In this document: positions 38,160 to 46,781 of the stretch, in pieces
Layout of the letters: each line of letters begins with the position of its first letter
How positions within the stretch are numbered: position 1 is the stretch's first letter
Assembly: GCF_022829605.1 (NCBI RefSeq)
Contig: NZ_JAKSYD010000105.1
Span: 1-64,000 of the forward strand
Origin: Methylobacterium sp. E-065
GTDB taxonomy: Bacteria; Pseudomonadota; Alphaproteobacteria; Rhizobiales; Beijerinckiaceae
DNA: 64,000 bases
Direction: 5' to 3'
Program-made: the position numbers and the translations under genes
Notes under the pieces: model-generated
Databases searched by the model: none
Told to the model about the DNA's origin: nothing
Seen by the model: only the letters and a program-made list of their open reading frames with translations

Positions 38160-38945
38160 TCAATCGCCGGCCCGGTGGAGGGCGAACCCGGTCGCGCCGG
38201 GGGCCTCCAATCCCGAGCGGAGTTGCATGCTCGGGATCCGGTAATCGCCGCCGTTCTGCTGCCGGAACGGGACCGGGGGCGTCGTCGTGAGGGTGGCCAT
38301 GCGCTCCCGCAGGCGCTCCGCGACGGTCGCGAACCCGCCCGCGTCGAGGCGATCGGCCTGGTAGACCACGAAGGGCGGCAGCACGGCGTAGCCCGGATAG
38401 TACAGGATGCCGTGCTGGATCGGGAACAGCAGGTCGTCGATCGGCCCGTTGATCCCGCGCTCGGCGTAATGCTCCTCCCAGCCGCCGGCGGTCACGATCA
38501 GCATGGCGCGCTTGCCCGCGAGGCGGCCCTCGCCGTAGCGGTCGCCCCAGCGCCGGTCGCTGTGCTCGCCGACGCCATACGCGAAGCCGTAGGCGTAGAC
38601 CCGGTCGACCCAGCCCTTCAGGATCGCCGGCAGGCCGAACCACCAGAGCGGGAACAGCAGGATCAGCTGGTCGGCCCAGAGAAGCTTCTCCTGCTCGGCA
38701 ACCACATCGGCGGTGAGCGCGCCTGCCCCGAAGGCCTCCCCCGAGGCGGCGGCGACCTGAAGGCGTGCCCCCGGCGCGAGGCCGGGAAAATCGGCCTGGT
38801 CCACGGTAGCCTTCCAGCCCATGGCGTGGAGGTCCGAGACCGCGACGGCATGGCCCCGCTCCTCCAGGGAAGCCACGGCCACGTCGCGGAGCGCGCCGCA
38901 GAGGGAGCGCCGTTCCGGATGCGCGAAGACGATCAGGATGTTCAT
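38160..38945 (-). CDS. NAD(P)H:quinone oxidoreductase, flavodoxin-like
   Basis: A 261-residue FAD/FMN protein with the N-terminal nucleotide region MNILIVFAHPERRSLCGALRD, the LFPLWWFGLPAILKGWVDRV stretch typical of the NQO1/ChrR-like quinone reductase family, and a long YAYGFAYGVGEHSDRRWG loop. It is convergent with fdhE and divergent from a LysR regulator (93 bp apart) that probably controls it. Two-electron quinone reduction is inferred from the family. Confidence 0.87.
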   Translation of the reverse strand: MNILIVFAHPERRSLCGALRDVAVASLEERGHAVAVSDLHAMGWKATVDQADFPGLAPGARLQVAAASGEAFGAGALTADVVAEQEKLLWADQLILLFPLWWFGLPAILKGWVDRVYAYGFAYGVGEHSDRRWGDRYGEGRLAGKRAMLIVTAGGWEEHYAERGINGPIDDLLFPIQHGILYYPGYAVLPPFVVYQADRLDAGGFATVAERLRERMATLTTTPPVPFRQQNGGDYRIPSMQLRSGLEAPGATGFALHRAGD

Positions 38946-39037
38946 GGTGCGGGATCCGTGTCGAACCGGGGCTCCCTTGCTATCCGGCGGTCGACCGTTC
39001 CGGTACGTGACGCGCCTGAATAGGATTATGCCGCAGA

Positions 39038-39988
39038 ATGGATCAATCCGACGTCACGCTGGAGCGGATGCGCAGCTTCGTCCGGGTGGCCGAGCGCGGC
39101 AGCCTGTCGGCGGTGGCGCGGGAATTCGGGGTCGGGCAATCGACCATCACCCGGCATCTGCGCGAACTCGAGGACGCCCTGGGCGTGGCCCTGATCACCC
39201 GGACCACGCGGCGCCTTGCGCTGACGGCGGAGGGGGCGGCCTATTATTCCGATAGCCTGCGCATCCTGCGCCTCGTCGAGCAGGCTGGGGCCGAGGCGCA
39301 CAGCCGGGCGCAGGCGCCGTCCGGCATCGTCCGCCTGTCGTGCACGGCGGCGCTGGGCGTCCTGCACGTCGGCGCCATCGTGTTCGCGTTCCAGGATCGC
39401 TATCCCGAGATCGCGGTGGATCTGAGCCTCACCGACGAACGCATCGATCTGGTTCGCGAGGGGATGGACCTCGCGATCCGCCTGGGGCCCCTGGCCGACA
39501 GCGCGTTGAAGCTGCGCGCCCTCGGCCAGTCCGAACGCCGGCTCGTCGCCGCTCCCGCCTACCTGATGGCGCGCGGCCGGCCGCAGTCACCGCAGGAGCT
39601 TTCCGACCACGAGGGGATCCGCATGACGAACGTGGCCGGGAGCGGCACCCTCGTCCTCGAAGGACCGGACGCGGCGCGGCACACGGTGCCCTTCGCCGGC
39701 CGCCTGCGGGTCGATCACGGGCTTGCCGCGCGGGCGGCGATGCTGGCGGGGCGGGGGATTGCCCCCGCGCACCACTGGCTGGTCGCGGATTGCCTCGCCG
39801 ATGGCCGGCTGGAAACGGTCCTGCCGGACTACACCGTGCCGTCGGTGCCGCTCAGCCTGCTGATCCAACCCGAGCGGGCCGGAACCGCACGAGTCCGCCT
39901 GCTGGCGGATATCCTAGCCGCACAGCTCCGCGCAGTCCCGGGAATCGCGCCGGAGGCCGGCGCTGCCACGGCGTCCGCTCAGCGGTAG
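39038..39988 (+). CDS. LysR-family transcriptional regulator
   Basis: A 316-residue protein with an N-terminal winged helix-turn-helix (LERMRSFVRVAERGSLSAVAREFGVGQSTITRHLRELED) and a type-2 periplasmic-binding-like effector domain. It is divergent from the quinone reductase gene, the usual LysR target layout. Its stop overlaps the convergent lipoprotein gene by 10 bp. The inducer is not known. Confidence 0.93.
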   Translation: MDQSDVTLERMRSFVRVAERGSLSAVAREFGVGQSTITRHLRELEDALGVALITRTTRRLALTAEGAAYYSDSLRILRLVEQAGAEAHSRAQAPSGIVRLSCTAALGVLHVGAIVFAFQDRYPEIAVDLSLTDERIDLVREGMDLAIRLGPLADSALKLRALGQSERRLVAAPAYLMARGRPQSPQELSDHEGIRMTNVAGSGTLVLEGPDAARHTVPFAGRLRVDHGLAARAAMLAGRGIAPAHHWLVADCLADGRLETVLPDYTVPSVPLSLLIQPERAGTARVRLLADILAAQLRAVPGIAPEAGAATASAQR

Positions 39989-40293
39989 CCGTACCGGCTC
40001 TTGGCGGCGGCCAGGAGATGCAACGCTTCGCCCGCCTTGCCGGCCGAGCACGCGGCAGCGGCCTGCGCGAGGTCGGCGTTGAAGTGGTCGCCCACGGGCT
40101 TGTTGAGGTTGCCGGTGGCCACGTCGCTATCGACGATCGCCTTGGTGCGCGCGATCTCGGGACCGCAGCCACTGCCGGTCGGCAGGGCCATGGGGGCCGG
40201 GATGACGGGCGAGGGTTCCATGACCGCCGGGGTGGTACGCTGCTGGCAGGCCGCCAGCGCCGCGACGGCAAGGGCGACGAGGCTAAGGCGCAT
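39979..40293 (-). CDS. small lipoprotein
   Basis: 104 residues with a lipoprotein signal and lipobox (LAACQQ, Cys near residue 17). A short Ala-rich mature part has SGCGPEIARTKAIVDSDVATGNLNKPVGDHFNADL and a second cysteine (ACSAGKAG). ATG 40293 is used. No known family is clear; it is probably an envelope protein. Confidence 0.72.
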   Translation of the reverse strand: MRLSLVALAVAALAACQQRTTPAVMEPSPVIPAPMALPTGSGCGPEIARTKAIVDSDVATGNLNKPVGDHFNADLAQAAAACSAGKAGEALHLLAAAKSRYGYR

Positions 40294-40520
40294 CGGGAGA
40301 CGGGGCGCGGGCACGGCGATCATCCTGTTGGGGCGCGGGGGCAGCGCCGCCAGGGTTTTGGGCCGAGCTTGGCAGTGGGTCAATCGCCGCCGCGACACGC
40401 CATGCTGGCGCGCGACGCGGGACGTCGGGCACCGGAACTATGGGATTCTGCTGTCATCGGAGTGGGTTGGCACGCGCTGTGACCGGTTCGGTTCAACAGC
40501 GCGCGCCGAATCGTGAGCGC

Positions 40521-41006
40521 CTACTTCGCCTTGTCGGCGAGCGCCTTCAGGCCGGAATCGTAGATGCCCTGGATCGCGTCGACCGCGACCGTGTCGGGGG
40601 CGCCCTTGGCGTTGAACGTCCCGGTCCACGTCACCTTCGAGCCGGAGCCCTCGGGGGCGACCGAGAGGGTCGACTTGTAGTCGGCGACCGGCAGCGGGCT
40701 CTCCAGGATCGTGTAGGTGTAGCTCATCACCTTGTCATCCCGGGAGACCTGCTCCTCCTTGATGGTGCCGCCGCCCTTCAGGCTCAGCGTGCGGACCTTC
40801 ATGCCGTCCTGATCGGACAGGGCGCATTTCTCGATGGCCGGGTGCCAGTCACCGATGCCGCAAAACTCACCGATCGTCTGCCAGACCTTGGCCGGCGGCG
40901 CGGCGATGTCGGCCGTGCGCGTCACATCCAGGGCGTAGCCCGGCACGGTGGCCGCGGCGAGCGCCAGGGCGGCGAGGGGAAGGGACCGGCAGAAAGCGAA
41001 AGGCAT
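40521..41006 (-). CDS. exported SRPBCC (START-like) domain protein
   Basis: A 161-residue protein with a signal peptide (ending GYA-LDV). It has an SRPBCC fold (IAAPPAKVWQTIGEFCGIGDWHPAIEKC, then SYTYTILESPLPVADYKSTLSV, and the helix GIYDSGLKALADKAK). Exported SRPBCC proteins include MxaD of methanol oxidation, so a periplasmic role in methylotrophy is possible but not shown. No mxa genes are nearby. Confidence 0.75.
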   Translation of the reverse strand: MPFAFCRSLPLAALALAAATVPGYALDVTRTADIAAPPAKVWQTIGEFCGIGDWHPAIEKCALSDQDGMKVRTLSLKGGGTIKEEQVSRDDKVMSYTYTILESPLPVADYKSTLSVAPEGSGSKVTWTGTFNAKGAPDTVAVDAIQGIYDSGLKALADKAK

Positions 41007-41154
41007 CTCGGGGGTGTCTCCATCCGTCTCAGGTCGCGGCAGGCGCCGCGCGGGCTCTGGGGCCGCCGGGGAGCTAAGCCTGGATCGCCCCGGCGGCAAT
41101 GGGGCAGGGAACCGGAACCCGGCCTTCAGGTCCAGACGACGCGGCCGCTGATCG

Positions 41155-41369
41155 TCTGCGCAAGGGCACGGAGCCTCGGACGGAGGGACGTGCCTCCGTT
41201 CGGTCGCTCAACCGGTCGAGGTTCGGGTGGCGGACGCACCCGTCGCGTTCGAGGAAGCGCACCACCAGAGAGCCCACGACCGTGACGGCCGCGATGTCGC
41301 CCACGGTCCAGTCGCGGTCACCGGCCAGTCGAAAGATCTCGAAGTGACCGCCGTTGATCTCGCGGCGCG
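41155..41369 (-). pseudogene. fragment resembling a glutathione S-transferase C-terminus
   Basis: On the minus strand the frame after an in-frame TAG reads FRLAGDRDWTVGDIAAVTVV..., then HPNLDRLSDRTEARPSV. This is the order of a GST C-terminal helix with its N-capping box (LAGD..TVGDIA) and ARPSV end. No thioredoxin domain or start codon is present, so it looks like a decayed remnant. The rest of 41007-41419 holds no gene. Confidence 0.42.
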
Positions 41370-41419
41370 GGCGGGCCTAGAGGCTCGGGGTCGCGCCGAT
41401 CAGTCGGGCGGTGCTCGGC

Positions 41420-42055
41420 CTACCAACTGTCGTCGTCGGCCTGGGCGGGGTAACCGTAGCCCGCCGCCGGGGCGTAGGCGGGCGGGGCGACGGGGCGGTA
41501 ATAGGCCGGTAGCGAGCGGCGGCCCATCTGGTCGCCATCCACCAGCAGATCGTCCGTTCCGTAGGGGTTCCGGTTCCGGGCGACGCGCGTGCCGCGCGAC
41601 CGGCCTTCCGCCACCGGAGCATCCATCCCGTCGATCACCACCCGGGTCCGGCCCATGCCCTCGGCCTTGACCAAGTTGAACAGGGTCGCGGCGTTGCGCA
41701 CCGACAGGCGCACGCAGCCATGCGACGCAGCCCGCCCGAGGTTGCGGACATGGTTGGTGCCGTGGATCGCGTGGCCCTGGTTGGTGAAGAACATCGCGAA
41801 CGGCATGGGTGCGTCGTCCCACTCCTTCGAGAAGTGGGTGCGCTCCATCCGGAAGGGACGATAGGATCCCGAGGGCGTGTCGTGGCTCTCGACACCGGTG
41901 GAGACGGGCCAGGAATAGCGGGGCTGCCCGTCGACCGTGACCGCCATGCGTTGGGCGCTCTTGTCGACGTTGATCAGCACGTCCGCGGAGGCCGAAGCCG
42001 GGACGGTGGCCCATAGGAGCAGGCCGGACAGGACCGAGACCAGACCGATACGCAT
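41420..42055 (-). CDS. L,D-transpeptidase (YkuD domain), exported
   Basis: A 211-residue protein with a signal peptide (ending ASASA). The YkuD catalytic motif is HGTN followed by SHGCVRL, with catalytic Cys near residue 119. It forms 3-3 peptidoglycan cross-links or attaches proteins to peptidoglycan. The C-terminal 60 residues are Pro/Tyr/Ala rich, probably disordered. Confidence 0.93.
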   Translation of the reverse strand: MRIGLVSVLSGLLLWATVPASASADVLINVDKSAQRMAVTVDGQPRYSWPVSTGVESHDTPSGSYRPFRMERTHFSKEWDDAPMPFAMFFTNQGHAIHGTNHVRNLGRAASHGCVRLSVRNAATLFNLVKAEGMGRTRVVIDGMDAPVAEGRSRGTRVARNRNPYGTDDLLVDGDQMGRRSLPAYYRPVAPPAYAPAAGYGYPAQADDDSW

Positions 42056-42378
42056 GCGAGACTCCGACCGGAAAACCGAGACGGTTTGCCGACACGCTAA
42101 GCCTTTGGCAACGCCAAGGTTCCGGCAGGCTCCAACCCTGCGCAGTCACGCTTCGCTGAGTGCCGGTCCGGCGCCGCCTTGATCCAGGTTCGGGCGGTCC
42201 GGCACGAACCGTGCTGTTGCCAACCGGCCGGTTGACAGCGGCCCGGGCCCGGGCGCCTCCTCCGGCCGAGAGCCGATCGCGTTGCGATCAGCTCTCGGTG
42301 TTTGCTTGGCCGCGCTCTCCTGCGCCGAACCGGCGTCCCCTTCGGCGGCGAGCGCTCTGAAACCGGTTCGGAGTTCCC
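42056..42378. other. intergenic region between divergent genes
   Basis: 323 bp between the L,D-transpeptidase and the M20 peptidase starts. The only strong element is the hairpin at 42266-42298. No promoter box is clear. Confidence 0.5.
42266..42298. repeat. long perfect hairpin
   Basis: Arms CCGAGAGC-C-GATCGC and GCGATC-A-GCTCTCGG around GTT give 14 of 15 paired positions. Followed by TGTTTGCTT, it resembles a terminator, but no gene on this strand ends just before it. It lies about 80 bp before the M20 peptidase start, where it could be a leader element or attenuator. Confidence 0.55.
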
Positions 42379-43671
42379 ATGGCCCTCGACCCCGCCCTCG
42401 CCGCCGAGATCGAAGCCTCCGTGGCGGAGGGGTTTGCCGATCAGGTCGCCCACACGCAGGCGCTGGTCCGGTTCGCCTCCCTGCGGGGCGAAGAGCATGC
42501 CTGCCAGGATTACGTGTTCGAGCAGTTCCGCGCCCGCGGCTACGCCACCGAGCGCTTCGCCATGGACCGGGACGCCATCGCGGCCCATCCGGGCGGCTCG
42601 AAGATCGACGACGCGCTCCATTCGGACGCGCCGATCGTGGTCTGCCACCACCGGCCGAGCACCGAGACGGGTCGCTCCCTGATCCTCCAGGCCCATGTCG
42701 ACGTGGTGCCGCCGGGGCCCCTCGACCTCTGGAGCCATCGGCCGTTCGATCCGGTGATCCAAGGCGACTGGATGTATGGCCGCGGGGCCGGCGACATGAA
42801 GGCCGGGCACGCCGCCAACCTGTTCGCCCTCGACGCGCTCGCCCGCCTCGGCCTGCAGCCGGCGGCCTCCGTGACGGTCCAGTCGGTGGTCGAGGAGGAA
42901 TCCACCGGCAATGGTGCCCTGATGACCCATCTGCGCGGCTACCGGGCCGACGCGGTGCTGATCCCCGAGCCGGAGGACGAGAAGCTGGTGCGCGCCAATA
43001 CCGGCGTACTCTGGTTCACCGTGGAGGTGCGGGGCGTGCCGGTCCATGTCCGCGAGATGGGGGCGGGCGCCAACGCGATCGACGCGACCTATCGGGTGAT
43101 CGGGGCGCTGCGCGCCGTCGAGGCCCGCTGGAACGCCGAGAAGGCGTCGCACCCGCATTTCGAGGCCGAGGAGCACCCGATCAACCTCAACATCGGCAAG
43201 ATCGAGGGCGGCGACTGGGCCTCCTCGGTTCCGGCCTGGTGCCGGATCCACTGCCGCGTTGCGCTCTATCCGGGCGTGACCGCCGCGCAGGCCGCCGCCG
43301 AGATCGAGGCTGCGGTCGCGTCCTTCTCCCGCACCGACCCGTTCCTCGCCAACAGCCCGCCACGAGTGGTGTTCAACGGCTTCTTCGCCGAGGGCTACGT
43401 GCTGGAAGAGGGCTCCGAGGCCGAGGCGGTGCTCGGCCGCGCCCACGAGCGGGCGATCGGGTCACCGCTTCAGAGCTTCATGACGGCGGGCTACCTCGAT
43501 ACCCGGGTTCACGCCCTCTACGACCGGGTGCCGGCTTTGTGCTACGGACCGACGTCCCAGAACATCCACGGCTTCGACGAGCGCGTGAGCCTCGCCTCGG
43601 TGAAACGAATCACGACCACCATGGCGCTGTTCGTGGCCGAGTGGTGCGGGACGGAGCGCAAGGCCGGGTGA
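42379..43671 (+). CDS. M20 family metallopeptidase / amino-acid deacylase (ArgE/DapE-related)
   Basis: A 430-residue enzyme with the M20 metal motifs LQAHVDVVPPG, GRGAGDMKAG (bridging Asp), and VVEEESTGNG (catalytic Glu-Glu). A dimerisation domain starts near residue 215 and a final metal ligand comes near YGPTSQNIHGFDERV. It probably hydrolyses an N-acyl amino acid or dipeptide in the cytosol. The annotated name acetylornithine deacetylase would be too specific for this sequence alone. Confidence 0.86.
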   Translation: MALDPALAAEIEASVAEGFADQVAHTQALVRFASLRGEEHACQDYVFEQFRARGYATERFAMDRDAIAAHPGGSKIDDALHSDAPIVVCHHRPSTETGRSLILQAHVDVVPPGPLDLWSHRPFDPVIQGDWMYGRGAGDMKAGHAANLFALDALARLGLQPAASVTVQSVVEEESTGNGALMTHLRGYRADAVLIPEPEDEKLVRANTGVLWFTVEVRGVPVHVREMGAGANAIDATYRVIGALRAVEARWNAEKASHPHFEAEEHPINLNIGKIEGGDWASSVPAWCRIHCRVALYPGVTAAQAAAEIEAAVASFSRTDPFLANSPPRVVFNGFFAEGYVLEEGSEAEAVLGRAHERAIGSPLQSFMTAGYLDTRVHALYDRVPALCYGPTSQNIHGFDERVSLASVKRITTTMALFVAEWCGTERKAG

Positions 43672-43727
43672 CGTTGACGGGCCGGCGCTCGGAAGGCTCC
43701 GATGCGCGATATCCCGCGCGCGGTGCC

Positions 43728-44789
43728 TCAGGGGATCAGCCGGTCCGCGCGGAGTTGGGCGAACAGGTCGTAAAATGCGTCGTCGGTCGGCTGATACGCC
43801 GTGAAGCCGAGGCGGCGGCTCTTGCTCATGTCGGTCACGACCTCGATCGGCCGGCCGAGATCGGCATCCGTGTGCCACGGCGAGGCCAGCTTCTCCAGGC
43901 TCGGCTCGGCCAGTCCGTAGCGCTGCGCGATTTCGGCCCAGGCCGGGCCGTCCTGCGCCATCCGGGGTTCCAGGGGCCGGTGCGTGCCGTCGAACGGCAC
44001 CGCCTCGATCCCGAACCACGCCGCGATCCGGCCCCACATCCAGCTCCAGCGGAAGACATCGCCGTCGACGACGTTGAACGCCTCGTTGGCGGCCTTGGGC
44101 TCGGTGGAGGCCCAGAGCAGCTGGCGGGCGAGCAGCCGTGCGTCGGTCATGTCGGTGAGGCCGTTCCACTGCACGGCCGAGCCCGGGAAGATGAACGGGC
44201 GGCCCAGCTCCCGGCACAGGGTGGCGTAGCAGGCGAGCGTCGTGCCCATGTTCATGGCGTTGCCCACCGCCTTGCCGATGATCGTGTGCGGGCGGTGGAC
44301 GCTCCAGGCGAAGCCGTCGCGCGCGCTGGCCGCGAACACCGCATCCTCCTGCGCGTAGTAGAAATTCTCGATGTCCAGGCGACCCTGGTCCTCGCGGAAC
44401 GGCGTCTGCGGCAGGGTGCCTTTGCCGTAGGCCTCGAACGGGCCGAGATAGTGCTTCAGCCCGGTCACCAGGGCGACGTGGCGGACGCTCTTCTTCGGGC
44501 GCAGCGCATCGAGGACGTTCTCGATCATGGCCCGGTTGACGCGGATCATCTCCGCCTCGGTCGGGCGCCTCTGCCAGGTCGCGAGAAACACGTGGGTCGG
44601 TGCGAGTTCGGCCAGGGCTCGCTCCAGCGAGGCCGGATCCTGCAGGTCGCCCGCCACCGGTTCGACGCCCGCCTGGGCCACGGGGTTGCGCGCGAGGCCT
44701 GCGACCCGCCAGCCCTCCTGATGGAGCAGCGCCGCAGTGGCGCTGCCGACGATCCCGCTGGCGCCAACGATCAGGGCGGTGTTCGACAT
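43728..44789 (-). CDS. SDR oxidoreductase, PRISE/progesterone 5-beta-reductase-like
   Basis: A 353-residue extended short-chain reductase. It has the Rossmann motif ALIVGASGIVGSATAALL, the family segment VTGLKHYLGPFEAYGKG, in which the conserved lysine precedes the catalytic tyrosine seen in FYYAQEDAVF, and a C-terminal substrate part. Members of this family reduce enones with NADPH. GAGG precedes ATG 44789. It is monocistronic and convergent with the M20 gene. Confidence 0.84.
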   Translation of the reverse strand: MSNTALIVGASGIVGSATAALLHQEGWRVAGLARNPVAQAGVEPVAGDLQDPASLERALAELAPTHVFLATWQRRPTEAEMIRVNRAMIENVLDALRPKKSVRHVALVTGLKHYLGPFEAYGKGTLPQTPFREDQGRLDIENFYYAQEDAVFAASARDGFAWSVHRPHTIIGKAVGNAMNMGTTLACYATLCRELGRPFIFPGSAVQWNGLTDMTDARLLARQLLWASTEPKAANEAFNVVDGDVFRWSWMWGRIAAWFGIEAVPFDGTHRPLEPRMAQDGPAWAEIAQRYGLAEPSLEKLASPWHTDADLGRPIEVVTDMSKSRRLGFTAYQPTDDAFYDLFAQLRADRLIP

Positions 44790-44903
44790 GGAAAACCTCG
44801 CGCCCGGCGAAAATCCGGGTCCGGGGCAGATGGGCACGGGTGGTGTCGCAACAACCCCACCGTGCAGGGCAGGCACCTATGCGGCGGGCTCAGGGCGTGG
44901 TTT

Positions 44904-45186
44904 CGAAAGGTCGGGACCCAGCCCTTTCAAGGTGTTTGGGCTGGTTGAAAGGATCGCAATTCGTGGCTTTAACATATTGAAGAAGACCCGCCTTTTCCCC
45001 TCTCCCGTGCGGGGAGGGGTCAGGGGTGGGGGTGGTTCAGGATCGAGCGTTCCGGGGCCTCCTGCACCACCCCCACGCGGGATCTGCGATCCCCAAACTC
45101 CTCCCCGCAAGGGGGAGGAGAGCGCGCTTCGCTGGTATCCCGATCCATCCGCAAACACCGTGAAAGGGCTGGGTCGAGACCTTTCG
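44904..45186. repeat. 283-bp composite element bounded by 35-bp inverted repeats
   Basis: The left end 44904-44938 and the right end 45152-45186 are inverted copies, identical at 32 of 35 positions (CGAAAGGTC...GTGTTTG). Inside is a CCCTCTCCCG-type palindrome (44996-45123). The ends are CGAAAGG-type modules of the mosaic repeat family. It looks like a MITE-like or nested-repeat unit; no target-site duplication is evident and it codes for nothing. Confidence 0.68.
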
Positions 45187-45267
45187 CAGGTGCAGGGCGA
45201 CGCTCTGGAATCCGTCAGGGCTTTGCCCTTAAAACCCACCAAAGGGCTGAGGCCCTTTGGAAACCAG
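45187..45267. repeat. mosaic intergenic palindromic repeat (copy 6)
   Basis: Continues from the composite element: GCAGGTGCAGGGC, GGGCTTTGCCC, then the stem CCAAAGGGCTGAGGCCCTTTGG (arms CCAAAGGGC / GCCCTTTGG) before AAACC. It lies just beyond the 3' end of the aminotransferase gene. Confidence 0.68.
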
Positions 45268-45279
45268 GGTCAAAAGCCG

Positions 45280-46614
45280 TCAGGCGACCCGGTCGATGGC
45301 CGCGCCAAGGATGTCGACGATCTCTTCGATCTGGCTGCGCTCGATGATCAGCGGCGGCGACAGCGCGATGATGTCGCCGGTCACCCGGGTGAGCAGGCCG
45401 CGCTCGAAGCACTCCACGAACACATCGTAGGCGCGCTTGCCCGGCGCGTCGGGACGCGGCGCCAGCTCGACGCCGGCGACGAGGCCGATGGTGCGGATGT
45501 CGATGACACCCTTGCGCCCGCGCAGGTCGTGGATCGCCGCGGCCCAATCGTCGGCGATGTCGGCGACGCGGGTGAGCAGACCCTCCTCCCGGTAGATGTC
45601 CAGCGTCGCGATCCCGGCCGCGCAGGCGATCGGGTGCCCGGAATAGGTGTAGCCGTGGAACAGCTCGATCCCGTCCGGGCCGTTCATCAGCCCGTCGTGC
45701 ACCGCCCGGCTCGCGAACACCGCGCCCATCGGCACCGTGCCGTTGGTCAGCCCCTTGGCGCTGGTCACCAGGTCGGGGACGACGCCGAAGAAATCGGTCG
45801 CAAACGGCGCGCCCAGGCGGCCAAACCCGGAAATGACCTCGTCGAAGATCAGCAGGATGCCGTGCTTGGTGCAGATCTCGCGCAGGCGCTCCAGGTAGCC
45901 CTTCGGCGGCACCAGCACGCCGGTCGAGCCCGCCACCGGCTCGACGATGCAGGCCGCGATGGTCTCGGCCCCGTGGAGGGCCACCAGCCGCTCCAGATCC
46001 TCGGCGAGCTCTGCCCCGTGCTCGGGCTGGCCCTTCACGAAGGCGTTGCGGGCCGGGTCGTGGGTGTGGCGCAGGTGGTCGGTGCCGTTGAGCTGCGGGA
46101 AGACGCGCCGGTTCGACACGATGCCGCCAACCGACAGGCCGCCGAAGCCGACGCCGTGATAGCCGCGCTCGCGGCCGACAAGCCGGGTGCGGGTGCCCTG
46201 GCCGATCGCCCGCTGATAGGCGAGCGCGATCTTGAGGGCGGTGTCGACCGATTCCGAGCCGGAATTGGTGAAGAACACCCGGTCGAGGCGCTTGTCCGGG
46301 CCGCCCGGTGCGATCTCCGCCAGCCGCTCGGCGAACTCGAACGCGATGGGATGGCCCATCTGGAAGGTCGGGGCGAAGTCGAGCGTCGCGAGCTGGCGCT
46401 CCACGGCCGACGCGATGCCCCGCCGGCCATGCCCGGCGTTGACGCACCACAGGCCCGCAGAGCCGTCGAGGATCTTGCGGCCGTCATCGGCGGTGTAGTG
46501 CATGCCTTCCGCGGAGACGAGCAGGCGCGGCGCCGCCTTGAACTGGCGGTTGGCCGTGAACGGCATCCAGAAGGCGTCCATCGCGGGCGTGTTGCGGAGC
46601 GGATGGTCGGTCAT
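45280..46614 (-). CDS. class III aminotransferase (omega-amino acid:pyruvate type)
   Basis: A 444-residue PLP enzyme. It contains MPFTANRQFKAAPRLL near the N-terminus, VFFTNSGSESVDTALK (phosphate cup), GYHGVGFGGLSVGG, the LLIFDEVISGFGR block with the PLP-pairing aspartate, and TSAKGLTNGTVPMGAV with the Schiff-base lysine. It probably moves an amino group from beta-alanine or another omega-amine to pyruvate. It is divergent from an XRE-cupin regulator, with an MFS gene beyond that. Confidence 0.93.
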   Translation of the reverse strand: MTDHPLRNTPAMDAFWMPFTANRQFKAAPRLLVSAEGMHYTADDGRKILDGSAGLWCVNAGHGRRGIASAVERQLATLDFAPTFQMGHPIAFEFAERLAEIAPGGPDKRLDRVFFTNSGSESVDTALKIALAYQRAIGQGTRTRLVGRERGYHGVGFGGLSVGGIVSNRRVFPQLNGTDHLRHTHDPARNAFVKGQPEHGAELAEDLERLVALHGAETIAACIVEPVAGSTGVLVPPKGYLERLREICTKHGILLIFDEVISGFGRLGAPFATDFFGVVPDLVTSAKGLTNGTVPMGAVFASRAVHDGLMNGPDGIELFHGYTYSGHPIACAAGIATLDIYREEGLLTRVADIADDWAAAIHDLRGRKGVIDIRTIGLVAGVELAPRPDAPGKRAYDVFVECFERGLLTRVTGDIIALSPPLIIERSQIEEIVDILGAAIDRVA

Positions 46615-46740
46615 GGGGCGGCTCTCCGGGGCAGGCGGCGCGGATCAGGCAACGGGACCAGGGGACACCTTCGCCGATCGGGCAACAAGTCCTTTTCTGG
46701 TCGCCGCCAACCCCTTGCAGGAACGGGGCCGCGGGTGGCA

Positions 46741-46770
46741 CCGTTTCGGAATCCGCAACACCTGAAACGG
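46741..46770. promoter_or_regulatory. inverted repeat before the XRE-cupin gene
   Basis: CCGTTTC-N16-GAAACGG, a perfect 7-bp inverted repeat ending 11 bp before the regulator's start codon, within the promoter region shared with the aminotransferase. A candidate autoregulatory operator. Confidence 0.55.
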
Positions 46771-46781
46771 GGCCCGGCCGG

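Noticed and set aside
41227..41670. Plus-strand frame in the gap before the L,D-transpeptidase
   Set aside because: It overlaps the opposite-strand GST fragment and transpeptidase 3' end, with arginine-rich, non-conserved sequence.
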